Shown: piece after piece, positions 42,810 to 52,427 of the stretch
Layout of the letters: each line of letters begins with the position of its first letter
How positions within the stretch are numbered: the stretch's first letter is position 1
DNA from: Citromicrobium sp.
GTDB lineage: Bacteria > Pseudomonadota > Alphaproteobacteria > Sphingomonadales > Sphingomonadaceae
Direction: 5' to 3'
NCBI GenBank assembly: GCA_002729695.1
Contig: PBYQ01000036.1
Location: 1 to 64,000, forward strand
DNA: 64,000 nt
The notes under the pieces: generated by a model
Databases searched by the model: none
Told to the model about the DNA's origin: nothing
Seen by the model: the letters and a program-made list of their open reading frames with translations, nothing else
Translations under genes and position numbers: made by a program

Positions 42810-42862
42810 GGAAAGTACACTTGTCATAGGGTGAGTCGCGCACCATGTCAACTACACTTTCC
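42810..42862 (-). promoter_or_regulatory. Promoter with paired operators for XRE operon
   Basis: On the minus strand TTGACA (42846-42851) and TATGAC (42823-42828) are spaced exactly 17 bp. Two inverted copies of a site flank it: GGAAAGTACACTT on the plus strand at 42810-42822, just after the -10, and GGAAAGTGTAGTT on the minus strand (42850-42862), running into the -35. Each holds an AAGT-N2-A(C/G)TT core. This is the layout of a repressed promoter, probably bound by the XRE protein. Confidence 0.8.
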
Positions 42863-43093
42863 ATAAGAGAAAGCACGCTAGACATCGGGTGCGGCTAGCC
42901 ATCCGCGATTTGCACGCTATATGTCTTCCCATGCACAAGCGCTCGATCATCGACACGCGGACTACCACCACCTCGGGCAACCGGGGGCGGGCGGTCGCTG
43001 TCTGATACGCGATCCTCGCCACCCGGGTTCGGGTGACGATGCGCCGGCTTCCCGAACTCGGCATGAATTTCGCGGCGCAGCGGGATTGCGAGC

Positions 43094-43600
43094 ATGCGAT
43101 ACTACATCGATACCGAATTCAACGGGACCGGCGGCCAGCTGCTGAGCCTCGCGCTGGTGCGCGAGGATGGCGCGCATTTCTACGAGGTTCTGCATGCGCA
43201 CGAACTCGTCGTGCCGTGGGTCCGCGACCATGTGGTGCCGCATTTCGGGAAGGATCCGATCGAGCGGCTGCAACTGGTCAAGAAGCTGCAGAAGTTCCTG
43301 CGCAAGGATGCGGGCCTGCACGTCTTCGTGGCCGACTGGCCCGAGGATCTGGCGCATTTCAACACCATGCTGCTGCGCGACCACGGCAAGCGCAACGATC
43401 CGCTGCGCTATGTATGCCTGTTGCTGAACCTGCCCGGTTTCGACACCGCGCACACCAGCGCCGTGCCACACAACGCGCTGGAGGATGCGCGGGCGCTGGC
43501 GGACCACGTCGAGAAGAACCTGGCGGGCGAATTGGCGACCATGGCCCCCGCCGAGCTGGCGATGGTGCGCTGTGCCAGCGCCCAAAGCGACCTTGCCTAG
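43094..43600 (+). CDS. DEDD-type 3'-5' exonuclease-like protein
   Basis: A 168-residue RNase H-fold exonuclease of the DnaQ-like class. Exo I reads YIDTEFNG (Asp and Glu), exo II is around VADWPEDLAHFN, and exo III is HNALEDARALADH (DEDDh type with His five residues before Asp). The protein is short and stands alone, similar to small polyadenylation-specific or oligoribonuclease-like exonucleases. The substrate, DNA or RNA, cannot be told. It lies 50 bp upstream of thrS. Confidence 0.85.
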   Translation: MRYYIDTEFNGTGGQLLSLALVREDGAHFYEVLHAHELVVPWVRDHVVPHFGKDPIERLQLVKKLQKFLRKDAGLHVFVADWPEDLAHFNTMLLRDHGKRNDPLRYVCLLLNLPGFDTAHTSAVPHNALEDARALADHVEKNLAGELATMAPAELAMVRCASAQSDLA

Positions 43601-43650
43601 CTTCACCCTGCAAAGCATAGGCCCATGCGATCCCGAATTGGAAAGAGACG

Positions 43651-45654
43651 ATGACCGAACTGCTCAAGATCAGCCTGCCCGATGGATCGGTGCGCGAGAT
43701 GGAACCCGGGAGCAGCCCGGCGGACGTTGCCGCGGCGATCGGCCCCGGCCTCGCCAAGGCGGCGCTCGCCGCGCGCGTGAATGGCGAGCTGCGCGACATC
43801 AACCGGCCCTTCGACTGCGATAGCGAACTCGCGCTGGTGACCAGCCGCGACGAGGAAGACGCGCTCGAACTGGCGCGCCACGACTATGCGCACGTGCTGG
43901 CAGAGGCGGTGCAGAACCTGTGGCCCGGCACGCAGATCACCTTCGGCCCGGCGACCGACGACGGGTTCTATTACGATGTGAAGGCGCCCGAGACCCGCGA
44001 ACCGTTCAGCATGGACGACCTGCCCGCGATCGAGGAGGAGATGCGCCGCATCATCGCGGCGGACAAGCCGCTGAAGCGCGAAGTGTGGAGCCGCCAGCAG
44101 CTGATCGACAAGTGGGAGTCCGACGGCGAGACGTTCAAGGCCGAATGGGCGCGCGAACTGCCCGAGGACGAAGAACTGACCGTCTACTGGTCGGGCGACG
44201 ACTGGCTCGACATGTGCCGCGGCCCACACCTCGCCAGCACCGGCAAGCTCGACCCGCAGGCCTTCAAGCTGATGCGCGTTGCAGGAGCCTACTGGCGCGG
44301 CGACCAGAAGAATGCGCAGCTCACGCGCATCTACGGCACCGGCTGGCTCAACAAGAAGCAGCTCAACGCCCACCTGACGCGGCTGGAAGAAGCCGCCAAG
44401 CGCGACCACCGCAAGCTGGGTCGCGAGATGGACCTGTTCCACCTGCAGGAAGAGGCGCACGGCAGCGTCTTCTGGCACCCCAACGGCTATCGCATCTGGC
44501 GCCAGCTGGAAGCCTATATGCGCCGCAAGATGGACGGTGCGGGCTATCGCGAGATCAAGACCCCGCAGGTGATGGACGCGCGCCAGTGGGAGCAGTCCGG
44601 CCACTGGGGCAAGTATCGCGAGAACATGTTCGTCATCCCCGACGAGGTGCCCAACACCGAAGACGAGGGCGACCTCGTCTCCAAGGACGCCGACTGGATG
44701 GCGCTGAAGCCGATGAACTGCCCGGCGCACGTGCTCGTCTTCAAGCAGGGCATCACCTCCTATCGCGACCTGCCGATCCGGCTGGGCGAGATGGGTTGCT
44801 GCCACCGCAACGAACCGCACGGCGCGCTTCACGGGCTGATGCGCGTGCGCCAGTTCACGCAGGACGATGCGCATATCTTCTGCACCGAGTCGCAGGTCGT
44901 CGAAGAGGTTCGCGCCTTCTGCAAACTGGCCGACCAAGTCTATCGCGACTTCGGCTTCAAGTACGAGATCAAGCTGGCGCTGCGGCCCGAGAAGCGGCTG
45001 GGCTCGGATGCCGACTGGGATCGTGCCGAACAGGAATTGCGCGACGCGGTGGCCGAAGCGGGCATGGCGAACGAAGCCTATGGCTGGGAAGAACTGCCGG
45101 GCGAGGGCGCGTTCTACGCCCCCAAGCTCGAATGGCACCTGACCGACGCGATCGGCCGCACCTGGCAGGTCGGCACGATCCAGGGCGACCGCGTGCTGCC
45201 CGAAAGGCTCGATGCGACCTATGTGGGTGAGGATGGCGAGAAGCATCGCCCCGTGATGCTCCACCGCGCGATTTTCGGTTCTTACGAGCGGTTCATCGGT
45301 ATCCTGATCGAACACTTCGCCGGGCGTCTGCCCGTGTGGCTCGCGCCGGTTCAGGCGGTGGTCGCGACCATCGTGTCCGATGCGGACGATTACGCGAAGG
45401 AAGCGGTCGCGAAGCTGGAAGCGGCGGGCATCCGCGTCGATAGCGACCTTCGCAACGAGAAGATCAACTACAAGGTGCGCGAGCATAGCCTCGCGAAAGT
45501 CCCGCACCTGCTGGTGGTCGGCAAGCGGGAGGCCGAGGAAGGCACCGTCGCGGTCCGCACGCTGGGCGAAAAGGACCAGCGCGTGATCAGCCTCGACGAG
45601 GCGATCGACATGCTCCGCGCCGAGGCGACCCCGCCGGACCTGCGCGGCGGCTAG
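43651..45654 (+). CDS. thrS: Threonine--tRNA ligase
   Basis: Charges tRNA-Thr. The 667 residues cover the TGS domain (1-62), the editing domain (HDYAHVLAEAV, WSGDDWLDMCRGPHL), the class II catalytic core with zinc ligands in KPMNCPAHVLVFK and QDDAHIFC, LGEMGCCHRNEPHGALHGLMRVRQFT, and the C-terminal anticodon-binding domain. The start is supported by AAAGAGACG before ATG. No T-box or other leader element is seen. Confidence 0.97.
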   Translation: MTELLKISLPDGSVREMEPGSSPADVAAAIGPGLAKAALAARVNGELRDINRPFDCDSELALVTSRDEEDALELARHDYAHVLAEAVQNLWPGTQITFGPATDDGFYYDVKAPETREPFSMDDLPAIEEEMRRIIAADKPLKREVWSRQQLIDKWESDGETFKAEWARELPEDEELTVYWSGDDWLDMCRGPHLASTGKLDPQAFKLMRVAGAYWRGDQKNAQLTRIYGTGWLNKKQLNAHLTRLEEAAKRDHRKLGREMDLFHLQEEAHGSVFWHPNGYRIWRQLEAYMRRKMDGAGYREIKTPQVMDARQWEQSGHWGKYRENMFVIPDEVPNTEDEGDLVSKDADWMALKPMNCPAHVLVFKQGITSYRDLPIRLGEMGCCHRNEPHGALHGLMRVRQFTQDDAHIFCTESQVVEEVRAFCKLADQVYRDFGFKYEIKLALRPEKRLGSDADWDRAEQELRDAVAEAGMANEAYGWEELPGEGAFYAPKLEWHLTDAIGRTWQVGTIQGDRVLPERLDATYVGEDGEKHRPVMLHRAIFGSYERFIGILIEHFAGRLPVWLAPVQAVVATIVSDADDYAKEAVAKLEAAGIRVDSDLRNEKINYKVREHSLAKVPHLLVVGKREAEEGTVAVRTLGEKDQRVISLDEAIDMLRAEATPPDLRGG

Positions 45655-45668
45655 CCAGAGGCATAGCG

Positions 45669-46016
45669 ATGCAGCTGATGATCATCCTGTCGCTGCTGCT
45701 CAACGTGGCAGTACTGGTCCCTGTGACCGGGAGTATTATCCTGCGGGCAGGCTGGGTCGAAGCCGCTTATGGCCCCGCTTCCCCTGCGCGCGGCATCCTG
45801 CTGTCGATCTACCTGGCGATTCTGGTCGCTTCGGTGGTGCTATTATTCCATCCGCTTCCGCAAGTGGTCGCGGCGCTGCTCGCGGTGCAGGTCCTCTACA
45901 AGATCACCACGCCGTTCACCGCGAGCTGGCGCAATCCGGTGGTGCTGAGCAATCTGGCGATTGCTGCGGTCCATGCCATCACATTGTGGTGGGCCTGGCC
46001 CGCCATCGCTGCCTGA
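45669..46016 (+). CDS. Small integral membrane protein
   Basis: A 115-residue protein with three or four transmembrane helices (about 4-25, 42-62, 65-82 and 95-112). No family is recognised. It starts 14 bp after thrS and ends directly against the next gene (stop TGA then ATG with no gap), so it is probably co-transcribed with both. Confidence 0.72.
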   Translation: MQLMIILSLLLNVAVLVPVTGSIILRAGWVEAAYGPASPARGILLSIYLAILVASVVLLFHPLPQVVAALLAVQVLYKITTPFTASWRNPVVLSNLAIAAVHAITLWWAWPAIAA

Positions 46017-46763
46017 ATGGACATCTTTGCCGGATTTACCGTGCTGCAATTGGCAGCGGCGCTGACCACGGGGCTGGTCGCGGCGTTCATCCGCGGGCTG
46101 GCGGGTTTCGGCCTCGCGATCATCCTCGTGCCGGTGCTGGCGCTGGCGTTGACCCCCGTGGAGGCGGTGCTGACCACCAATGTGGTCGCGCTGCTGATCG
46201 GCGGGCTCGAACTGCCGCGCCTGCTGCGCGAGGCCGAACGCAGCGTGTGGACGATCATCGCGGTGGTGCTGGTGACGACGCTGCCGGGGCTCGCGCTATT
46301 GGCGGCGACTCCGCCCGATATCGCGCGGCTGCTGATCGCACTGGTGGCCTTGTCGGCGTTCTTCGCGATCCTGTTTCCGGTGCGCGAACCCGAGCAGCCG
46401 GGCCTGGTGACGACCGGACTAACGGGTGCCGCATCCGGCATCCTGACGGGTTTCGCCGGCATGCCCGGGCCGCCGGTCGTGCCCTATTACGTCGGGCGGG
46501 CGATCCCTCGCCAGGTCGCCAAGAGTTCGATGATCCTGATCTTCACCTTTGCCGCCGCAATCGGGATCGGGTCGGGCGTGGCGCTCGGCCGGATGCACTG
46601 GCGGCTCGCAATCCTGGGGGCGATGCTGCTGCCGATGGTGATCTTCGGCACGTGGCTGGGCCGCAAGGCGGATGGGCATGTATCCGACCGCGCCTGGCGA
46701 ATTTTCGTGGGGCTGGTGTTGGGCGCAGCCGCGCTGGCAGCCCTGGCCAAGCTGGTGCTCTAA
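46017..46763 (+). CDS. TauE/SafE family permease
   Basis: A 248-residue inner-membrane protein with about eight transmembrane helices, in the sulfite exporter TauE/SafE (DUF81) family. The repeated halves start with FIRGLAGFGLAIILVPVLAL and LTGAASGILTGFAGMPGPPVVPYY, the family's typical Gly-rich helices. Members export sulfite, sulfoacetate or other organic anions; the substrate here is unknown. Confidence 0.85.
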   Translation: MDIFAGFTVLQLAAALTTGLVAAFIRGLAGFGLAIILVPVLALALTPVEAVLTTNVVALLIGGLELPRLLREAERSVWTIIAVVLVTTLPGLALLAATPPDIARLLIALVALSAFFAILFPVREPEQPGLVTTGLTGAASGILTGFAGMPGPPVVPYYVGRAIPRQVAKSSMILIFTFAAAIGIGSGVALGRMHWRLAILGAMLLPMVIFGTWLGRKADGHVSDRAWRIFVGLVLGAAALAALAKLVL

Positions 46764-46767
46764 GGCG

Positions 46768-46887
46768 TCAGCCGAAGGGCACGAAGCGTTCGGCCACGAT
46801 CAGCGCAATTGCACAGGTGCTCACGATGATCGTGCGCGCCATGTCCAGTGTCTCGATGCGTCGGGCGAGGGCGATAGTGCGAGCCAT
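46768..46887 (-). CDS. Possible 39-residue membrane peptide
   Basis: An ORF with the start MARTIALARRIETLDMARTI, one hydrophobic stretch (about 19-33) and a Phe/Pro end. It fills the gap between the converging permease and agmatine deiminase units. No ribosome site is strong and no family is known. The pattern of basic start and single helix suggests a real small protein, but it may be chance. Confidence 0.35.
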   Translation of the reverse strand: MARTIALARRIETLDMARTIIVSTCAIALIVAERFVPFG

Positions 46888-46922
46888 GGCCAGCAGTCTC
46901 GCGCTCGCGGGTAAACAAATTC

Positions 46923-47915
46923 TTACTGCTCTGCCGGCATCTGCATGCTCGCGCAGTGAAAGCCCCCGCCACCCGCCAGGACGCCGAGCATCGGCAGGCC
47001 GATGGCGGTGCGGGTAGGAAACAGCGCGTCGATCGCGGCCACAGCGTCTTCGTCCTGCGGCACGCCGAAGGTCGGCACAGCGACAATCGAGTTGGCGATG
47101 AGGAAGTTGGCGTAGCTGGCAGGCTCCACCCAGTCGCCGCGCGTGACAAGACCGGGAGAGGGGATCGCGGCGACGGTGAGACCGGCGGCTTCGAGCCGGG
47201 CCTTCGCGTCCCGATAGACCTCGCGATTCGGATCGTGTGCGCCTGCAGGTTCGGCGAGCGCCACGGTATCTTCCGATACGAAGCGCGCCAGATTGTCGAC
47301 ATGCCCGTCCGTATGATCGTTGAGCAGCCCGTCGCCCAGCCACACCACCTTGGTCAGCCCGAAGTCGCGTGTGAGCCGCGCTTCGATCTCCTCGCGGCTC
47401 AAGCGTGGGTTGCGGTTGGGGTTGAGCAGGCATTGCTCGGTCGTCAGCACCGTGCCCTGGCCGTTGGTGTCTATGGCCCCGCCTTCGAGCACCCAGTCTG
47501 GCTGGTCGAGCGCCAACTCCGCGTCCTCCGCAAGTTCGGCCCCGATGCACTCGTCGCCCGCCATCAGGTACTTGTCGCCCCAGCCGTTGAAGCCGGGACG
47601 CACCGCCGCGCGCTTTCCACCACGATCGACCACGATCGGCCCGGTATCGCGCAACCACACATCACCGTAGACGCGTCGTTCGAGCGTAACCGCTCCACTC
47701 ACCAGCGCCCGTGCGCGCTTCTCGTTCGCGGCATCGCGCACCAGCAGGCGAACTTCCTGCCCGCTTTCGGCAACCGCATTGGCGAAGCCTGCGATTTCTT
47801 CCTGCGCCTGCCCGATCGGTTCGCCCCATTCATCGGGGTCGTGCGGGAAGCCGATCCACAGCCAGTCCTGCGGCGCCCATTCGGGCGGCAGGCGCACGTC
47901 ACCTGTCTGCGTCAT
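46923..47915 (-). CDS. Agmatine deiminase family protein
   Basis: A 330-residue enzyme of the guanidino-group-modifying superfamily, which converts agmatine to N-carbamoylputrescine. Motifs: RDTGPIVV, NGWGDKY, VLEGGAIDTNGQG, the catalytic LNDHTDGHVDN region, and the nucleophile Cys in GGGGFHCASMQMP near the C-terminus. ATG at 47915 starts the usual MTQTGDVRLPPEW; upstream extension is unsupported. It follows the M28 peptidase gene by 19 bp and is probably in the same operon. No N-carbamoylputrescine amidase is beside it. Confidence 0.92.
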   Translation of the reverse strand: MTQTGDVRLPPEWAPQDWLWIGFPHDPDEWGEPIGQAQEEIAGFANAVAESGQEVRLLVRDAANEKRARALVSGAVTLERRVYGDVWLRDTGPIVVDRGGKRAAVRPGFNGWGDKYLMAGDECIGAELAEDAELALDQPDWVLEGGAIDTNGQGTVLTTEQCLLNPNRNPRLSREEIEARLTRDFGLTKVVWLGDGLLNDHTDGHVDNLARFVSEDTVALAEPAGAHDPNREVYRDAKARLEAAGLTVAAIPSPGLVTRGDWVEPASYANFLIANSIVAVPTFGVPQDEDAVAAIDALFPTRTAIGLPMLGVLAGGGGFHCASMQMPAEQ

Positions 47916-47934
47916 GCGCCTGCTCCGTCGACCT

Positions 47935-49635
47935 TCAACAACCCTTGTTGGTCGCGGCGCAACTCTCGTCGCGGATACCGCGGAATTCGTCGCCATCGAC
48001 CCAGTTGGGCCAGCTGGTCGACATCGCCATCATCCGGCCGAGCCGGTAGTACAGCTGCAGGTCGGCCATTACGCCCGACCAGTCCCAGTTCTCGTCGAAC
48101 TCATCTTTCGGTCCGTGATAGCGGTTGTCGCGATAGTCCTTCGACACCGCCTTGCCCGCTTCACGCCCACCCTCGACCAAGTCTTCGCCGCCGTCGATAT
48201 AGAGCATCGGCACGCCCTGCTTGGCGAAGGAGAAGTGATCCGAGCGGTAGTAGTAGCCCGCCTCGGGAGCCGGGTTGGGCGTGGCGACGCGGCCATCGGC
48301 CTTCAGCGCGGCGTCGAGGAACTTGTCGAGCTGCGACTTGCCCGGCCCCACCACGGTCACATCCTTGCTCGGTCCGGCGATCAGGAAGGCGTCCATGTTC
48401 ACCCCGCCAACGGTCTGGTCGAGCGGGAAGACCGGGTTCGATGCGTAATAGGCAGAGCCGAGCAGGCCCTGCTCTTCCGCCGTCACGGCCAGGAACACCA
48501 TGCTGCGATCCGCTGCGCCGGCCTTCGAGTTGGCCTCGGCAAGGGCGACCAGCGCGGCGGTGCCGGTGGCATTGTCGACCGCGCCGTTGCAGATGTCGTC
48601 GCCGTCGTCGGCGGGCGTGCAGCGACCCAGGTGATCCCAGTGCGCGGTGTAGAGCACGTATTCGTCGGGCCGCTTGGTGCCCGGCAGGATGCCGATCACG
48701 TTCTGGGACATGTATTTGCGGGACGCGTTGTCGAAGCTGGTCGAGGCATCGAGGCCCAGAGGCACAGCCTTGAAACCTTCCTTGCGCGCCGCTTCCTTGA
48801 GCTTGCCGAGGTCCTTGCCCGCCGATTTGAAGATCTTTTCGGCGACCGAATTCTGGATCCAGCCGTTCATCTGCGTCGGTTCGGGTGCATCCTCGCCGCG
48901 TTGCGGATAGGCCTGAGGGCCCGACCAGCTGCTTTCGACCACGTTCCAGCCGTAGGAGGCCGGTTCGGTCTCGTGGATGATCAGCGCGGCGGCAGCGCCC
49001 TGACGGGCCGCTTCCTCGTATTTGTAGGTCCAGCGCCCGTAATAGGTCATCGCCTTGCCGTTGAACGGCCCTTCCAGATCCTCGGCACCGAAGTCTGCAT
49101 CATTGACGAGGATGACCGCGGTCTTCCCCTTCATGTCGATGCCTTCGTAGTCGTTCCAGCCCTTTTCGGGCGCGTTGATGCCGTAGCCGACGAACACCAG
49201 TTCGCTGTCGGCGAGGTCGGTCTTGGGCGTATCGCGGTAGCTGACACCGACCCAGTCCTTGCCGTAATGGAACGCCATCGGTTCGCCCTTGCCGCCAGAG
49301 ATGGTGAGCGGTGCGAAATCGCTGGCGGTAATCTCGATCAGCGGCACGTCCTGCGTCCACGATCCGTTATTGCCGGGCTTGAGCCCCGCTTCCTCGAACC
49401 GCTTCTTGAGGAATTCGACCGTCATCTCGCCACCCTTGGAACCGGGCATGCGGCCTTCGTACTCGTCGCTCGAAAGTTCGCGCGTCACATCCATCATGGT
49501 GGCCGCGGAAATATCGCCATCGGCCACCTCGGGAATGTCGAGCGCGGTATCGTCGTCGCCACCGCCCGACAGCGCGGCGGCATCGCAACCGGCGAGGGTG
49601 AGGGCGAGCGTGGCCGCAGCAAGAATGCGTTTCAT
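47935..49635 (-). CDS. M28-family zinc peptidase lipoprotein
   Basis: A 566-residue exported aminopeptidase-like enzyme. The N-terminus is a lipoprotein signal with LTLAGC (Cys17). A PA-type insert (about 130-290) precedes and interrupts the peptidase domain, which shows zinc ligands in YTAHWDHLG and NGAVDNATGTAALV, the catalytic Glu in TAEEQGLLGS, and YYRSDHFSFAKQGVPMLY. Members remove N-terminal residues or act as glutaminyl cyclase-like or carboxypeptidase-like enzymes. Start at 49635 has GGAGA upstream. Divergent from glnE. Confidence 0.92.
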   Translation of the reverse strand: MKRILAAATLALTLAGCDAAALSGGGDDDTALDIPEVADGDISAATMMDVTRELSSDEYEGRMPGSKGGEMTVEFLKKRFEEAGLKPGNNGSWTQDVPLIEITASDFAPLTISGGKGEPMAFHYGKDWVGVSYRDTPKTDLADSELVFVGYGINAPEKGWNDYEGIDMKGKTAVILVNDADFGAEDLEGPFNGKAMTYYGRWTYKYEEAARQGAAAALIIHETEPASYGWNVVESSWSGPQAYPQRGEDAPEPTQMNGWIQNSVAEKIFKSAGKDLGKLKEAARKEGFKAVPLGLDASTSFDNASRKYMSQNVIGILPGTKRPDEYVLYTAHWDHLGRCTPADDGDDICNGAVDNATGTAALVALAEANSKAGAADRSMVFLAVTAEEQGLLGSAYYASNPVFPLDQTVGGVNMDAFLIAGPSKDVTVVGPGKSQLDKFLDAALKADGRVATPNPAPEAGYYYRSDHFSFAKQGVPMLYIDGGEDLVEGGREAGKAVSKDYRDNRYHGPKDEFDENWDWSGVMADLQLYYRLGRMMAMSTSWPNWVDGDEFRGIRDESCAATNKGC

Positions 49636-49742
49636 CTCAGAAGTCTCCGGGGATTGGGCGTTGCCGCGCTTGTTGCAAACCCTGGCCCCAAGGGCAAGGG
49701 AGCGCGCTTGCAACGCCGCCGCCACGCAGGCAGGGCGGAGCG

Positions 49743-52427
49743 ATGCCAGGCGATTGGACCAATGCTATCGAGCGGGCGCGCGACAACGCGCCGTTCCTCG
49801 CGCGCAGTCTCGACCGGTTGCCCGATCTTGCGGAATTGCTGGCGGCAGGCGATGCCGAGGCGGCGTTCGACTATTGCGCGCGCGCGGGCGACGGGGCCGA
49901 AGTCGGCGTGGCGCTGCGCCGCGAACGGCTGGCGCTCGCGCTGACGCTGGCGATCGGAGATCTTGCCGGGGCATTCACTCTCGACGAGGTGATGACCCGC
50001 CTGTCCGGCTTTGCGGACGAGGCGCTGGGCCGCGCGATCCGCGAGGCGGCGAAGGTGCGCACCGGCTTGGACAGCCCGGATGGCTTCTTCGCGCTTGCGC
50101 TGGGCAAGCACGGGGCGTGCGAGCTCAACTACAGTTCGGACATCGACCCGATCCTGCTATTCGATCCCGACGTGCTCGCGTCGGGCGAGCGCTCGACCCC
50201 GCCCGAAACCGCGCAGCGGATGGCGCGCGATATCGTGCGCCTGCTGTCCGACCATACAGAGGAAGGCTACGTCTTCCGGGTCGACCTGCGGCTGCGCCCG
50301 GCATCGGAGATCACGCCGCTCGCGGTCTCGATCAACGCAGCGGCATCGCACTACGAGAGCGCCGCACTGCCGTGGGAACGCGCCGCCTTCATCCGCGCGC
50401 GCTCCGCAGCGGGGGACATTGCCCGGGGCGAGCGTTTCCTTGCGAGCATACGGCCTTTCGTGTGGCGGCGCAGCGTCGATTTCGGGGCAATCGATGACAT
50501 CGCGCAGCTGCGCGTGCGCATCCGCGAGGCCTACACGGGTGAGACAAAGCTTGGCCCGGGGTTCGACCTGAAGCGCGGTCGCGGAGGCATTCGCGAGATC
50601 GAATTTTTCGCCCAGACCCACCAACTGATCCACGGCGGTCGCAATCCGAAATTGCGCAGCAGCGACACGCGCGCGGCGTTGCATGCCCTCGCGCGGGTGG
50701 GACTGGTGGAAGAGGCGACGGCGGATCAGCTCGCCGCTGCCTATGCCCGGCTGCGGGTGGTGGAACACCGTATCCAGATGCTGGAGGACCGGCAGACGCA
50801 CGAAATCCCCGCCGGCGACGCGCTCGAACGGCTCGCGCACCTCGATGGTTTTGCCGATGGTGCCGCGCTGCTGGCCGATTTGCAGCCGCACATCGCCGCT
50901 GCCGAGCAGGCATTCGACCGGCTGCTCCAGTCGAGCGAGAGCGGCGATGCGAGGGATCGCCCGGTCAGCGAACTGGTCGCGGCGAGCCCGCTTCCCGACG
51001 CTGAGGAGATGTCCGCACGGGTGACGGGCTGGCTCGACGGCCGGTACCGCGCGCTGCGCGGCACCGATGCGCAAACCGCCTTCCGCCGCATCCTGCCTCC
51101 CCTGCTGGCGGCGCTCGGCCAATCACCGGAGCCGGATCGCGCGATCGTGCGGCTGGAGCGCCTGCTCGAGGCTTTGCCGAGCGGCATCAACCTGTTCCGC
51201 CTGCTCGAAGCGCGGCCCGGTCTGCTCGAACAGCTGATGGCGATCATCACGCTGGCCCCGCCGCTCGCGGACGATCTCGCGCGGCGACCGGCGCTGTTCG
51301 ATGCGCTGATCGATCGTTCGGCCCACGACCTGCCCGAGAGCGTGCCCGCCCTCCAGCGCGCGATGCAGCGTGCCGAGCCGCGCGGAAATTACGAGGCATT
51401 GCTAGACCGCATCAGGGTGGTGACGGGCGAACAGCGCTTCGCGCTCGGCGTGCAGCTGATCACCGGCACCCACGATCCGCTGGACATTGCGCACGGCTTT
51501 GCGGTCGTTGCCGAGGCGGCGCTGCAGACTGCGCTGGCCGGGACGGTCGCCGAGTTCGCCAAGACGCACGGTACGATCGAAGACAGCGAGATGGTGATCC
51601 TCGGCCTCGGCCGGTTGGGCGGCGAGGCGCTGACCCATGCCTCCGATCTCGACATCATTTACCTGTTCACCGGCGATCACGGCGCAGAGAGTGACGGCGA
51701 AAGGCCGATGAGCGCCACGCGATATTACAACCGCCTCGCTCAAAGAGTGGGCGCGGCGTTGAGCGTACCGACCGCGGAGGGGCCGCTGTATGAGGTGGAC
51801 ACCCGGCTAAGGCCGCAGGGCGCGCAGGGGCCGCTGGCGGTGAGCGTCGAGAGCTTCGCGCGCTATCAGCGCGAATCGGCGTGGACCTGGGAGCATATGG
51901 CACTGGCGCGCGCGCGCGTGGTCGCAGGTTCCTTTGCGGCGCGCGCCGATGTGGACGACATCATCCGCGAGGTGCTGCTCGCCCCGCGCGATCCCGCGAC
52001 CCTGCGAGAGGACGTGCTGAAGATGCGGGGCGAGATGGCCCGCCACAAACCCGCGAAGGGTGTGCTCGACGTGAAGCTCAGGCGCGGCGGGCTGGTCGAC
52101 ATCGAGTTCGTCCTGCATTTCCTGCAATTGCGCGATCACATCGCGCTCGACCCGCGGCTGTCGAAAGCGTGTGCGACGCTGGTCCACGCAGGCACGCTGC
52201 CGCAGGCATTTTCGGAAGCGCATGATTTCCTGACCCGCCTGATCGTCGCCGCGCGCCTGCTGGCGCCCGATCTCGCGGTGCCTCCCGGCGATGCGGGCGC
52301 AGTGCTGGCGGAGGCATGTGGCTGTGCCGACACCGATGCGCTCTTGCACCGGGTGGACGAGGCGCGGCAGGAGGTCGCGCAGGTCTGGCAACGGACATTC
52401 GACGAAAAACTGGAGATCGACAAATGA
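49743..52427 (+). CDS. glnE: Bifunctional glutamine synthetase adenylyltransferase/deadenylase
   Basis: Adenylylates glutamine synthetase when nitrogen is plentiful and deadenylylates it when nitrogen is short, under PII control. The 894 residues contain two nucleotidyltransferase domains: the N-terminal one with NYSSDIDPILLFD, GYVFRVDLRLRP and GRGGIREIEFFAQ, and the C-terminal one with GRLGGEALTHASDLDIIYLF, YEVDTRLRPQGAQGPL and LRRGGLVDIEFVLHFLQL. Its stop overlaps the next ATG (ATGA), coupling it to bcp and a DUF455 gene. Confidence 0.96.
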   Translation: MPGDWTNAIERARDNAPFLARSLDRLPDLAELLAAGDAEAAFDYCARAGDGAEVGVALRRERLALALTLAIGDLAGAFTLDEVMTRLSGFADEALGRAIREAAKVRTGLDSPDGFFALALGKHGACELNYSSDIDPILLFDPDVLASGERSTPPETAQRMARDIVRLLSDHTEEGYVFRVDLRLRPASEITPLAVSINAAASHYESAALPWERAAFIRARSAAGDIARGERFLASIRPFVWRRSVDFGAIDDIAQLRVRIREAYTGETKLGPGFDLKRGRGGIREIEFFAQTHQLIHGGRNPKLRSSDTRAALHALARVGLVEEATADQLAAAYARLRVVEHRIQMLEDRQTHEIPAGDALERLAHLDGFADGAALLADLQPHIAAAEQAFDRLLQSSESGDARDRPVSELVAASPLPDAEEMSARVTGWLDGRYRALRGTDAQTAFRRILPPLLAALGQSPEPDRAIVRLERLLEALPSGINLFRLLEARPGLLEQLMAIITLAPPLADDLARRPALFDALIDRSAHDLPESVPALQRAMQRAEPRGNYEALLDRIRVVTGEQRFALGVQLITGTHDPLDIAHGFAVVAEAALQTALAGTVAEFAKTHGTIEDSEMVILGLGRLGGEALTHASDLDIIYLFTGDHGAESDGERPMSATRYYNRLAQRVGAALSVPTAEGPLYEVDTRLRPQGAQGPLAVSVESFARYQRESAWTWEHMALARARVVAGSFAARADVDDIIREVLLAPRDPATLREDVLKMRGEMARHKPAKGVLDVKLRRGGLVDIEFVLHFLQLRDHIALDPRLSKACATLVHAGTLPQAFSEAHDFLTRLIVAARLLAPDLAVPPGDAGAVLAEACGCADTDALLHRVDEARQEVAQVWQRTFDEKLEIDK

